A stretch of DNA of 64,000 bases from an uncultured Oscillospiraceae bacterium (GTDB taxonomy: Bacteria > Bacillota > Clostridia > Oscillospirales > Acutalibacteraceae): contig CABUKB010000004.1 in NCBI GenBank assembly GCA_902492045.1, positions 53,344 to 117,343 on the forward strand, given 5' to 3'. The position numbers and the translations under genes are program-made. This document shows positions 43,382-51,824 of this stretch, one piece after another. The notes under the pieces are model-generated. The model made no database searches. It was given only the letters and a program-made list of their open reading frames with translations, and was not told the DNA's origin. Numbering within the stretch: the first letter of the stretch is position 1; each line of letters opens with the position of its first letter.

Positions 43382-43896
43382 AATAATCTATTCGCACATA
43401 CATCACAGTTTCCCGATTACCACACTTTGTTATATTGTGTTATCAGATTTTTCTGCCCTTGATTTTGCCCTTATGATTGTGCAGAACAAGGGTAACATTG
43501 TGTGAAATCATATAAAGGGATAAGGTGGACTGATTGCGATAAATCCTTTATTTTCAAGGCTTTCGGAGGATTTTATTAAAACTCTATGAGGTGCGATAAA
43601 CACCTGTGAAATTATGAATTTCTAATTAGTATTATATTTTTTAGCGGTGCAACGAGTAAAATGCCCCAAACCCGCATAAATGCTTGATTTTCTGATATAT
43701 ACAACTGCGGTTTCAAATGTTCAAAATAACATTTTGACGCTTTTTTGCCGCCCTAACTCAATAAGGCAAAATGAAGCGATACGGGCAGATACAAGAAAAA
43801 TCTATATGTGTGTGCTATAACATTTCTATACAAAGCGACAACTTGGCATTTGTCGAGCGGAAATAAATAGGGAATTATAAAATAGGTGAGGTCCGT
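43382..43896. other. Right-end region of the mobile element and flank
   Basis: About 515 bases without a gene. It holds motifs related to the left end (CCCTTGATTTTGCCCTTATGA at about 43457 and TATTTTCAAGGCTTT at about 43551). The exact end is not identifiable. Confidence 0.45.
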
Positions 43897-44508
43897 ATGA
43901 TAGAAGTACAAATAAAAAATACATCCTTGAAATTTGAAACAGATTCAGAGCTTTTCTCTCCAAAGGCTGTTGATATTGGAACATTGTCAATGCTATCATT
44001 AACCGAATTTTTACAAGGGGACAAGGTATTAGACTTAGGCTGCGGATATGGTGTTGTCGGCATTTTAGCTTGTAAGTTGATTGGGGAGAATCATGTTATT
44101 ATGTCTGACATATCGGATAAAGCGGTAGAATATGCAAGACGGAATGCAGAATTGAATGGTTTTTCTCATGTTGATATTCGATTAAGCAATGGTTTTGAAA
44201 ATATTATGGAAGATGATTTTACGTTGATATTATCTAATCCGCCATATCATACGGATTTTTCCGTTGCCAAACACTTTATTGAAGGTGCTTTCAAAAAACT
44301 AAGCGTTGGTGGTCGAATGGTAATGGTAACCAAACGCCTTGAATGGTACAAAAATAAATTATCATCTATTTTTGGTGGTGTCAAAGTGCAGGAGATGAAT
44401 GGATACTATGTATTTATAGCCGAAAAAAGAAACCACTGTATTAAAAATAAAGAAAAGAAAGCTACCCTTTCGAGAAAATTGCAACGCAAGCAAAAGAGAA
44501 ATGGTTAA
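43897..44508 (+). CDS. RsmC/YbxB-like class I methyltransferase
   Basis: A 203-residue methyltransferase: LDLGCGYGVVGILA (SAM motif I), MSDISDKAV (motif II) and the SNPPYHTD motif typical of enzymes that methylate amino groups of nucleobases, such as 16S rRNA guanine N2. The basic tail (KNKEKKATLSRKLQRKQKR) fits RNA binding. Together with its AT-rich setting, an rRNA-modifying role is plausible but not shown. The site is GGTGAGG ahead of the ATG. Confidence 0.82.
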   Translation: MIEVQIKNTSLKFETDSELFSPKAVDIGTLSMLSLTEFLQGDKVLDLGCGYGVVGILACKLIGENHVIMSDISDKAVEYARRNAELNGFSHVDIRLSNGFENIMEDDFTLILSNPPYHTDFSVAKHFIEGAFKKLSVGGRMVMVTKRLEWYKNKLSSIFGGVKVQEMNGYYVFIAEKRNHCIKNKEKKATLSRKLQRKQKRNG

Positions 44509-44529
44509 CGCTGTTTTGTAAAATAAAAC

Positions 44530-45039
44530 TCATGTAATGTTTTTCAAAACCATTTCGGCGCATTGCTCCGGAGTATATAAGGATGTATTGACTGAAATAT
44601 CATAGGTTATATTTTTAACCATGATATTCATTTGTTCATCTGATTGATGAATTCCTCTATCGCCTCGCTGAATATTTCTTTGTCTGCATATTTCCAGTGG
44701 ACAAGTCACTTCAATTAACTTTAATGGGGAATTTTTAAATATCATCTTCACTCTTTCATAGTGGGGCGACAACTCGGCAATGTCAAGCAACATACCATCG
44801 AATAAAATATGAATTCCATTGTCTGACATCATTCTTGCTGTATAATAGGCCTGCATAATGGCTTCGCTTAGGTATTTCCAATAATTTTGCATCAAAAATT
44901 TCCTGCTGACCATTTGTTGAAAAGTATCATTCGATATTGTATAGAAGTTAACATCGGCCTTTTCTTGTATGGCTTTTGCAAGAGTTGTTTTCCCTGAACT
45001 TGTCACCCCATTTAAGAACAGAATGATACCTTTTGGCAA
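44530..45039 (-). CDS. Chloramphenicol phosphotransferase-like P-loop kinase
   Basis: A 169-residue kinase of the CPT group: P-loop GVTSSGKTTLAKAI at residue 11, FDGMLLDIAE in the middle and RQRNIQRGDRGIHQS, a lid-like arginine-rich segment. CPT proteins phosphorylate the 3-hydroxyl of chloramphenicol in its producer; many relatives have other substrates, so resistance is only a possibility. TTG start after GAGGGGTG. Confidence 0.72.
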   Translation of the reverse strand: MPKGIILFLNGVTSSGKTTLAKAIQEKADVNFYTISNDTFQQMVSRKFLMQNYWKYLSEAIMQAYYTARMMSDNGIHILFDGMLLDIAELSPHYERVKMIFKNSPLKLIEVTCPLEICRQRNIQRGDRGIHQSDEQMNIMVKNITYDISVNTSLYTPEQCAEMVLKNIT

Positions 45040-45322
45040 ATCCTACACCCCTCTTTCATCTATCACGAAACCCAACACAACAAAAAGCTGCCACAAAACG
45101 ACCATTTTAACGTAATTGCTTCTTTTGACCTTCCTATCAATATTTTAACGCATAACGCAAAAGAAGTCGATTTTCGATGATACCATAACGGAAAGCGGAA
45201 ATCCTCTCATCTGCCGCGAAAATCACTTAAGTAAATCACAGAACTGAAAAATATATTCTTTAATTTCATTGTCGCATATAGGCCATTTTTGTGGATTTGG
45301 CATTATTCTAATCCCTCTATCG

Positions 45323-46435
45323 TTATTTTTTAAGTTTTCCATAATACCATCCGACGACCCCTCCCTTTTTAACGAGATAACCTTTTGAAGTCTCCTCCAC
45401 CAAGGACAATTTATCGCCAATTTGTACGGGTAATGTATAATCCGTATAACCCATACAATGAAAATCATCAAGTATATAGGAAGTTGGAATCCATAATTTG
45501 CGATCGGACGCAACATGAACAACATAAGTAAATTCTTCGTTTCTTTCAAGAATTCTTATCTCGTTATTGGTCCAACGGATATTTATAGAGTCTCCCGTTT
45601 CTTTCTGTTGGGATAAGGCATAAAATATAGGCAGATCGTCATAGCTAACATACTGTATATCCTCAACATGACAGTTTATCTCCGGAATAATCAGTAAATT
45701 TAGCTGGCCTTCTTTATTTATGCCACAGCCTCCATCAATAGAGATGATTTTTTTGGTACGGTTAATCACGGGGTTTGCCTGACGGATTTTATCCCCATAA
45801 AGCATGACGGGCCAGTGACCGACAACAACATATTTATCAAAGCAATGCTCTGAGTTCATAAAGTCATTATACTTTAGGAGTTCAAATAGATTCCTTTTTT
45901 CGTTATCGCACAGTTCTTTATCGCGAAGCCCACCATGGACAAAAATATAATTTTGTGTTTCTAGAATAGTGGGTAAGTTAGAGAGAAAATCAAACTCCTG
46001 TTCATAATGCGTCATTATCTCATCCTTTGAATGCAAGATATCCTCCGGACCTTCGACTATGTATCCGAGTTCGCTTGTCAATTCATCGAAAAAACTTGTG
46101 CCATAATAGGCTCTGAGCCAGAGAAGATAGTCAAAGAAACCCGGAACACTTTCAGCACATATTCCATGTATCATATGGAGACGCCATGCGTCTACATTTC
46201 CAATAAGCGGTATCACATTTCCCCTTTCGCATAGTTTTTTTACATAACGCAGGGTTTTCAGACTGTCCGGGCCTTTTTCAATCATATCGCCCACAATAAT
46301 GAGGATATCATCATCGTTAAAGCCGGCTTTTTCCAGCACTTTTTCCAAATATTCAAGATGTCCATGAATGTCACTGGTCACAAGAATTCGTTTGTTCCTG
46401 TCAATTTTCATATACTCAATGTTAACTGTATCCAT
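45323..46435 (-). CDS. Calcineurin-like metallophosphoesterase
   Basis: A 370-residue protein. Residues 12-220 carry the metallophosphoesterase motifs in order: SDIHGH, GDMIEKGPDS, GNVDAW (variant of GNHE), FVHGG and VVGHWP. The last 110 residues form a beta-rich domain ending with KGGVVGWYYGKL, similar to bacterial SH3 domains. Bis(nucleosyl)-tetraphosphate or protein phosphatase activity is possible. ATG 46435 lies 11 bases after GGGGGTGAT; TTG 46441 is an alternative. Confidence 0.82.
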   Translation of the reverse strand: MDTVNIEYMKIDRNKRILVTSDIHGHLEYLEKVLEKAGFNDDDILIIVGDMIEKGPDSLKTLRYVKKLCERGNVIPLIGNVDAWRLHMIHGICAESVPGFFDYLLWLRAYYGTSFFDELTSELGYIVEGPEDILHSKDEIMTHYEQEFDFLSNLPTILETQNYIFVHGGLRDKELCDNEKRNLFELLKYNDFMNSEHCFDKYVVVGHWPVMLYGDKIRQANPVINRTKKIISIDGGCGINKEGQLNLLIIPEINCHVEDIQYVSYDDLPIFYALSQQKETGDSINIRWTNNEIRILERNEEFTYVVHVASDRKLWIPTSYILDDFHCMGYTDYTLPVQIGDKLSLVEETSKGYLVKKGGVVGWYYGKLKK

Positions 46436-46594
46436 TATCAATTTCGATCACCCCCATATTAACAGAAGATGTTTTTATCTTTTTTATCGCATAAGATGAA
46501 AGAGGCCGGACAACCTCATGACAACCAGCTTCTTTTGGAAAACGATGTCAAATAGATACCGGGCCTTATAATATATCCCACAAAAAGAATGGGA

Positions 46595-47359
46595 TCACGT
46601 AACAACGGTATAATAGGTCAGAAACACTTTATGCTTTACGGTGAATTGCTCAGGCAATTGATACATCATTTTTAAATGGTCTTCTTCAAATTTTCGAAAT
46701 GTCTCGGCGTCCATTGAAGCAAGAACACCCCGGCATGCTTTCATTCTTCCGTGCCAGCTTTCTCGTGTAAAAGGTAAATCGATTATAAAACTGTCTATTT
46801 TAGGATTATCAAAATAATGGGTCCTCAAATCTTGAATCGCCGGTGATCCGCCACTCCAATTTGGATTAAGCTGCTTTATGAGGAAATGAGATTCTTTTGC
46901 GATGGGATCTTCTTTTAAATAACTCATGTATAGTTTTAAAAACAGTCCATTTGGCTTTATCATTTGCTTTATTTTTTCAACGATAACTTTGGGGTTGAAA
47001 TACCAAAAGCATTGACAGGCGGTAATGGTATCAAAAGAATGATCGGAAAAATTCAATTTTTCTACAGGGCAGGCCATGTATGTGATATTTTTAAAATCCA
47101 CCGACAACTTTTTGGCTCGTTCAATTTGTTCACTTGATATATCTACGCCGATAATATTTGCGCCATTTTCCGCAAGGCCTCTCGGAATTTCACCGGTTCC
47201 CGTGCCAAGATCAAGCCATACCGAATTCGCCTTTCCAACACCGAGTGATAACAATCGGTCATATAATTCTTTGGGATAAATATCTCGATATTTAGCATAT
47301 TCGGAAGCTGTTTTACCAAAGTCGAACTCTTGTCCATTATCTATAAGTGAATTCTTCAT
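46595..47359 (-). CDS. Class I SAM-dependent methyltransferase
   Basis: A 254-residue methyltransferase of the methyltransf_11 type: WLDLGTGTGEIPRGLA (motif I), GVDISSEQI (motif II), VEKLNFSDHSFDTITACQCF (motif III region) and MIKPNGLFLKL. Substrate unknown. It reads toward the metallophosphoesterase gene 160 bases downstream. ATG 47359 fits the family N-terminus; the open frame extends eight codons further without a better site. Confidence 0.82.
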   Translation of the reverse strand: MKNSLIDNGQEFDFGKTASEYAKYRDIYPKELYDRLLSLGVGKANSVWLDLGTGTGEIPRGLAENGANIIGVDISSEQIERAKKLSVDFKNITYMACPVEKLNFSDHSFDTITACQCFWYFNPKVIVEKIKQMIKPNGLFLKLYMSYLKEDPIAKESHFLIKQLNPNWSGGSPAIQDLRTHYFDNPKIDSFIIDLPFTRESWHGRMKACRGVLASMDAETFRKFEEDHLKMMYQLPEQFTVKHKVFLTYYTVVT

Positions 47360-47520
47360 GCAATATCCCCATATTCCCCACATTTTATGAATTTTGTTTA
47401 TTTACATTATACCACAAACCGTAATAAGCACAACTTGTATTCAATATGGTGCGAATGTTCATAACGAAAGCTGACAAAAAACCCGAGTGTCCTTACGGAC
47501 AATCGGTATGTTAGGGAGCG

Positions 47521-47727
47521 ACCAAATGAACCCTGCAACATTTTTTATGAAAGAGTTGAACTCCCTTAGCCCGAAAAGGTTGGTAGCAAGCCGGAGCGTT
47601 GGGAAGCGCACCGGTTTTACAAAACGCCGCAAGCGAGCAGCAAAGGCGCAAAGCGACCTCTTTGGAATGAGAAGGAATAGCACAGAGGCATTCAAAATCC
47701 CCAGCCGAGTAGCTGGGGATTTTGAAT
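47521..47727 (+). repeat. tRNA-linked repeat family, diverged copy 1
   Basis: Related to 48721-48890 over CCTGCAACATTTTTTATG, GAGTTGAACTC, GGTTGGTAGCAAGC, AAGCGAGCAG and GAGAAGGAATAGCAC. The inverted-repeat ends are degraded and it carries its own hairpin CAAAATCCCCAGC / GCTGGGGATTTTG (47695-47726). It is not beside a tRNA gene. Short open frames through it look spurious. Confidence 0.75.
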
Positions 47728-47840
47728 GGAGCGCAGCCCATTCTGACATATAAAGGCGATGCCAAACAATCTCCGGCCGTTTTTGGAGAGTAACATGAAT
47801 ACTTATGTGAGACTCATATGCACTTATCAAGTGTAAATCA

Positions 47841-48179
47841 TTAATCAATTGCTAATGAATAGGTAAGTTCTTTTACTGTTTCATTGTTTTTAGGATATGT
47901 TCTTGTTCCGGTATCATCCTCAAGGGACATCCCTAATTTCTGCATAAGGTAAAAAGAAGCGGTATTTCTATAGTCGCAATGAGCGACTAATTTCTGAAGC
48001 TTTAAAACATTTAAGGCAAATTCTTTTATGGCAAGTGCAGCCTCTAGTGCCAACCCTTTTTTCCAATAGCGTTTATTGATAATCCATCCTAATTCCCCGG
48101 TATTTCTTAAATCATTTAGGGCAACAGAGACAGCGCCAATTTGCAAACCTTCATTTACCCATAAGAGTTGAAATCCCAC
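47841..48179 (-). pseudogene. 5'-truncated GNAT acetyltransferase (RimJ/RimL-like)
   Basis: A 112-residue C-terminal part of a GNAT enzyme: GWIINKRYWKKGLALEAALA is the acetyl-CoA loop and YRNTASFYLMQKLGM the final motif. The first 50-60 residues, including the substrate region, are missing. Only 12 bases separate it from the stop of the neighbouring GNAT gene, which suggests a deletion joined the two. The GTG at the edge has no ribosome binding site. Confidence 0.7.
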
Positions 48180-48191
48180 AAAATACGGTGG

Positions 48192-48614
48192 TTAGGTGTT
48201 TGAAAACAGTTTGCATGGAATGGTCAAAAACACATCATTTATGGGTTTAAATCCATTTTTTTCATAAAAACCAGATATGCTTGCTTTTGTTTGAACCAAC
48301 CATTCTGATGTTGGAAAATGCGCGATACAGCGTTTTAATAGTTCCTTACCTATCCCCATGTTTTGAAATTCGGGCCTTACTAGTAAATCATAAATAACTG
48401 ACCTGAACATTTTATCACTCAATACCCGTATAGCTCCCACTAAAAGCTCGCTTTCCCACGCTGAAATTACAAGGGTTGAATTAATAAAGGGTATATTATA
48501 ATTTTTTATCATGTCTGGAGTGTCTGCGGTTCCTGACCAACCTACAGCCACAAATAATTCATGCAACTGCTCAGAGGGTAAATCCTTTTTCGTATCATTA
48601 TAAAATATATTCAT
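48192..48614 (-). CDS. GNAT-family acetyltransferase
   Basis: A 140-residue GNAT enzyme: DLLVRPEFQNMGIGKELLKR is the acetyl-CoA pyrophosphate loop and YEKNGFKPINDVFL the closing motif. Size and the early SEQLHELFVAVGWS segment resemble small-molecule or protein N-acetyltransferases; substrate unknown. Good site AAAGGAAA precedes the ATG. Followed at once by the GNAT fragment. Confidence 0.82.
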   Translation of the reverse strand: MNIFYNDTKKDLPSEQLHELFVAVGWSGTADTPDMIKNYNIPFINSTLVISAWESELLVGAIRVLSDKMFRSVIYDLLVRPEFQNMGIGKELLKRCIAHFPTSEWLVQTKASISGFYEKNGFKPINDVFLTIPCKLFSNT

Positions 48615-48661
48615 ATCGATTTCCTTTCATTAAAATTATTTATTACTATATCATATAAAAT

Positions 48662-48699
48662 GAAAGAAGTCGACTGCTTTACAGCGATCGACTTCTTCC
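48662..48699. terminator. Hairpin upstream of the GNAT gene
   Basis: GAAGAAGTCGA / TCGACTTCTTC with a loop of about 14 bases. It could stop read-through from the tRNA side. Confidence 0.5.
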
Positions 48700-48720
48700 G
48701 ACAAACTGTGAGGAAGCCTC

Positions 48721-48890
48721 AAAATGAATCCCGCAACATTTTTTATGCAAGAGTTGAACTCTCGCACACCGAAAAAGGTTGGTAGCAAGCCGAAACGTCG
48801 GGAGCGCGTTTACAAGCGAGCAGCGAAGGCGCCGCGTGACCTTTTTCGGAAAAGGAGGAACAGTGGAGCGGGTGACGGATTTTTTATGAA
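48721..48890 (+). repeat. tRNA-linked repeat family, copy 2
   Basis: Contains the 11-bp inverted repeat CCGAAAAAGGT (48769-48779) / ACCTTTTTCGG (48839-48849) enclosing about 60 bases, plus a GAGAGTTCAACTC-type hairpin. It directly follows the terminator of tRNA-Pro (minus strand). Almost the same sequence stands behind tRNA-Tyr at 63740. Confidence 0.85.
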
Positions 48891-48892
48891 AT

Positions 48893-48923
48893 AAAAAATC
48901 GGAACGAGCGTAACTCGTTCCGA
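48893..48923 (-). terminator. Terminator of tRNA-Pro
   Basis: GGAACGAG-TTACG-CTCGTTCC followed on the minus strand by ATTTTTTA. The same hairpin follows tRNA-Tyr. Confidence 0.85.
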
Positions 48924-48925
48924 CA

Positions 48926-49001
48926 TGGTCGGAGTGACAGGATTCGAACCTGCGGCATCTTGCTCCCAAAGCAAGCGCGCTACCAACTGCGCTACACCCC
49001 G
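48926..49001 (-). tRNA. tRNA-Pro (UGG)
   Basis: A 76-base cloverleaf with CCA encoded. Acceptor CGGGGTG/CACTCCG with one mismatch-tolerant pair, D-loop AGTTGGTA, anticodon stem-loop CTTGC-TTTGGGA-GCAAG with anticodon TGG, T-arm GCAGG-TTCGAAT-CCTGT. No repeat of its 3' end was found at the mobile element's left side. Confidence 0.95.
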
Positions 49002-49250
49002 GTTTTTCCAACAAGCGCGGCGTACAGCCGCTTGCAAGCGGCCGGACACTGAAGTGACGCGCCCGCCAGAATACGGATTTGATTATAATACGGGTGGCTC
49101 TTGCTGTCAAGCAGAGGCGGGCGCCTCTGGCCCGCCGGCTCTGACCCGGAATCCGGGTGTCCGAGCAAATATGGATTGACACTTTTTTCACGGGAGAGTA
49201 CAATAGGAAATATATGATAGCCCAATAACTGACAGGAGGTTCGGAACAGT

Positions 49251-50336
49251 ATGCCCAGAGTTTACAATTTTTCCGCCGGCCCATCGGTTCTGCCGGAAAG
49301 CGTGCTTCGCACCGCAGCGGAGGAAATGCTCGATTATCGGGGATCGGGACAGTCGGTGATGGAAATGTCCCACCGCTCCAAGGTTTACGACGCCATTATC
49401 AAGGAATGCGAGGCCCTGCTCCGGGAAGTCATGAGCATTCCGGACCACTACAAGGTCCTGTTTTTGCAGGGAGGCGCCTCTTCCCAGTTCGCCATGGTTC
49501 CCTTAAACCTGATGAACGGCAGTGGCAAGGCGGATTTTGTTCTGACCGGCCAGTGGGCCAGCAAAGCCCAGCAGGAAGCCGCCCGGTACGGCGAAGCCCA
49601 CGTGGTCGCCAGTTCCAAAGACAAAACCTATTCCTACATACCCGAATTGGATCCGGCGACTTTTACCCCGGACGCGGATTATTTTCACATCTGCCTGAAC
49701 AACACCATTTACGGCACCCGTTACACCGCCCTGCCGGATACCGGCAAGGTGCCGCTGGTGGCCGATGTTTCCTCCTGCATCCTGTCCGAACCGATTGAGG
49801 TGTCCCGGTTCGGCCTGCTCTACGCGGGCGCTCAGAAAAACATGGGCCCGGCCGGATTGACCGTGGTCATTGTGCGGGAAGATCTGATCGGCCATGCCCG
49901 GGACATCACCCCCACCATGTTCAACTATCAAATTCACGCCGACAACGGGTCAATGTACAACACTCCGCCCTGCTACGCCATCTATATCTGCAAGCTGGTG
50001 CTTGAGTGGTTGAAAAACGACATGGGCGGCCTTGAAAGCATGAAGACGTATAATGAGAAAAAGGCCGGCCTGCTCTATGATTTTCTGGATGCCTCTTCTC
50101 TGTTCAAGGGTACGGTGGTGAAAAAAGACCGCAGCCTGATGAACATCCCCTTTGTCACCGGCAACGAGGAACTCGACGCCAAGTTTGTCAAGGAGGCGGC
50201 CGAAGCCGGGTTCGTCAACCTCAAGGGGCATCGCACGGTCGGCGGTATGCGGGCCTCCATCTACAATGCCATGCCCATCGAGGGCGTGGAGAAGCTGGTG
50301 AGCTTTATGAAGCAGTTTGAGGCCCAAAACGCGTAA
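49251..50336 (+). CDS. serC: Phosphoserine aminotransferase
   Basis: A 361-residue PLP enzyme that makes 3-phosphoserine from 3-phosphohydroxypyruvate and glutamate, step 2 of serine synthesis. Landmarks: YNFSAGPSVLP at the N-terminus, FLQGGASSQFAMVP (phosphate binding), VADVSSCILS with the PLP aspartate, and AGAQKNMGPAG with the Schiff-base lysine. Start by GGAGG nine bases before ATG. First gene of the serCA pair; backbone GC resumes here. Confidence 0.96.
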   Translation: MPRVYNFSAGPSVLPESVLRTAAEEMLDYRGSGQSVMEMSHRSKVYDAIIKECEALLREVMSIPDHYKVLFLQGGASSQFAMVPLNLMNGSGKADFVLTGQWASKAQQEAARYGEAHVVASSKDKTYSYIPELDPATFTPDADYFHICLNNTIYGTRYTALPDTGKVPLVADVSSCILSEPIEVSRFGLLYAGAQKNMGPAGLTVVIVREDLIGHARDITPTMFNYQIHADNGSMYNTPPCYAIYICKLVLEWLKNDMGGLESMKTYNEKKAGLLYDFLDASSLFKGTVVKKDRSLMNIPFVTGNEELDAKFVKEAAEAGFVNLKGHRTVGGMRASIYNAMPIEGVEKLVSFMKQFEAQNA

Positions 50337-50369
50337 ATATCCCATTCAACATTCAAGGAGTGGTGACCG

Positions 50370-51527
50370 ATGCAAATCAAAACGATGAACAAAATCGCGG
50401 CGTGTGGCCTCGAACGTTTCGGTGCGGGCTATACCGTCGGAGACAGCGTGACCGAGCCGGACGGCATTCTGGTGCGTTCGGCCTCCCTGCATGAAGAGGA
50501 ACTGCCCGCCTCGCTGCTGGCCATTGCCCGGGCCGGGGCCGGTGTCAACAACATTCCCCTCGACCGGTGCAGCGAGGCCGGCGTCGTGGTCTTCAACACC
50601 CCCGGCGCCAACGCCAACGCTGTTAAGGAACTGATTCTCGCCGGCCTGCTCATCTCTTCCCGCAAGGTCGTGGACGCTATTGAATGGGCGCGGACCCTTC
50701 AGGGCCGGGGCGAAGAGGTCACCAAACTGGTGGAAAAGGGCAAATCCCAGTTCGCCGGTCCTGAGATCAAGGGCAAGAAACTGGGAGTTATCGGCTTGGG
50801 CGCCATTGGCGGCCTGGTTGCCAACGCCGCCCATGCTCTCGGCATGGAGGTCTACGGCTTTGATCCCTTCCTGTCGGTCGACGCGGCCTGGGGCCTCTCC
50901 CGTGGGGTCAGGCATGCCATCAGCCGGGAACAGATCTTCGCGGAGTGCGATTATATCACGGTGCATACCCCACTGACCCCCGAGACCCGGGATATGTTCT
51001 GTGCCGATTCCTTTGCCATGATGAAGGATGGGGTACGGATTCTCAATTTTGCCCGCGCCGAGCTGGTCAACGCCGCCGATATGAAGGAGGCGCTGGCCTC
51101 CGGCAAGGTGGCCGCCTATGTGGTGGACTTCCCCACCGACGAGATCCTGGGGGTTCCGGGGGTTATCGCCATTCCCCATCTGGGCGCCTCCACCCCCGAG
51201 AGCGAGGACAACTGCGCCGTTATGGCTGCCGACGAACTGAAAGCCTATCTCGAAGACGGCGTGATCCGCAACTCGGTCAACTACCCGTCGGTGGACGTGC
51301 CTCGATCCACCGATCACCGCCTGTGTGTGCTGCATCGCAACATCCCGAACATGCTCACCCAGATCAGCGGGGCGGTCTCCGCCGAGGGGATCAACATCGA
51401 GACCATGACCAACCGGTCGAAAAAGGATTATGCCTACACCATCTTGGACGTGGTGGGCGATCCATCCGACGCCAGCCTGGATAAAATCCGGGCAATCGAC
51501 GGGGTCATCCGGCTGCGGAAGCTCTGA
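50370..51527 (+). CDS. serA: D-3-phosphoglycerate dehydrogenase with ACT domain
   Basis: A 385-residue NAD-dependent enzyme for step 1 of serine synthesis. Visible: NAD-binding GVIGLGAIGGLVANA, catalytic Arg in NFARAELV, catalytic His in IPHLGASTPESEDN, and a C-terminal ACT domain (LTQISGAVSAEGINIETM) that usually binds serine for feedback inhibition. It lacks the intervening ASB domain, as in shorter bacterial forms. Lies 33 bases after serC with site AAGGAG; a terminator follows. Confidence 0.95.
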   Translation: MQIKTMNKIAACGLERFGAGYTVGDSVTEPDGILVRSASLHEEELPASLLAIARAGAGVNNIPLDRCSEAGVVVFNTPGANANAVKELILAGLLISSRKVVDAIEWARTLQGRGEEVTKLVEKGKSQFAGPEIKGKKLGVIGLGAIGGLVANAAHALGMEVYGFDPFLSVDAAWGLSRGVRHAISREQIFAECDYITVHTPLTPETRDMFCADSFAMMKDGVRILNFARAELVNAADMKEALASGKVAAYVVDFPTDEILGVPGVIAIPHLGASTPESEDNCAVMAADELKAYLEDGVIRNSVNYPSVDVPRSTDHRLCVLHRNIPNMLTQISGAVSAEGINIETMTNRSKKDYAYTILDVVGDPSDASLDKIRAIDGVIRLRKL

Positions 51528-51584
51528 CCGCGAGGCCTCCGGGCCACAGCCGGGCCGGCGGTTGTCACAATTTCGATCCCATGG

Positions 51585-51625
51585 GGGATGCTGCAAAATG
51601 TTTCATTTTGCGGCATCCCTTTTTT
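51585..51625 (+). terminator. Terminator of serCA
   Basis: GGGATGCTGCAAAATG pairs with CATTTTGCGGCATCCC, followed by six T. Confidence 0.9.
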
Positions 51626-51824
51626 ACGTGTGGGACCAGATACCCGGCCGGCAGAGCGGGACGGCCCGGTCTTCTGTATGGATTTCTCCGCCGGGAAACC
51701 CGGGAGCGCCCCGGTCCGGGCGGCCGTGGGCAGCCGATGCCGTGGAATAGGGGGCACCTTGTCCCGGCGAACGGCATAGGATGAAGCAGGGCCATCGGCC
51801 CAAATCCATGAAGGAGACATCAAT

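Larger units (their letters stand above)
32930..43610. mobile_element. Integrative and mobilizable element (boundaries approximate)
   Basis: A block with its own composition holding tyrosine integrase, repressor, excisionase, candidate oriT, MobA/MobL relaxase, KTR protein, ABC pair with TetR, methyltransferase and TnpV. There are no type IV secretion genes, so it needs a helper to move. Related motifs lie near both ends: CCCTTG-TTTTGCCCTTATGA (33032 and 43457) and ATTTT(T)CAAGGCTT (32979 and 43551). I could not define exact attachment sites. Confidence 0.7.

Noticed and set aside
47487..47753. 88-aa protein through the repeat at 47.5 kb
   Set aside because: Its frame is not kept in the other two copies, so the repeat is better read as non-coding.
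48928..49001. tRNA-Pro as the attachment site of the mobile element
   Set aside because: No copy of the tRNA 3' end was found near the integrase end at 32.9 kb, and the element's right-end motifs lie 5 kb before the tRNA.
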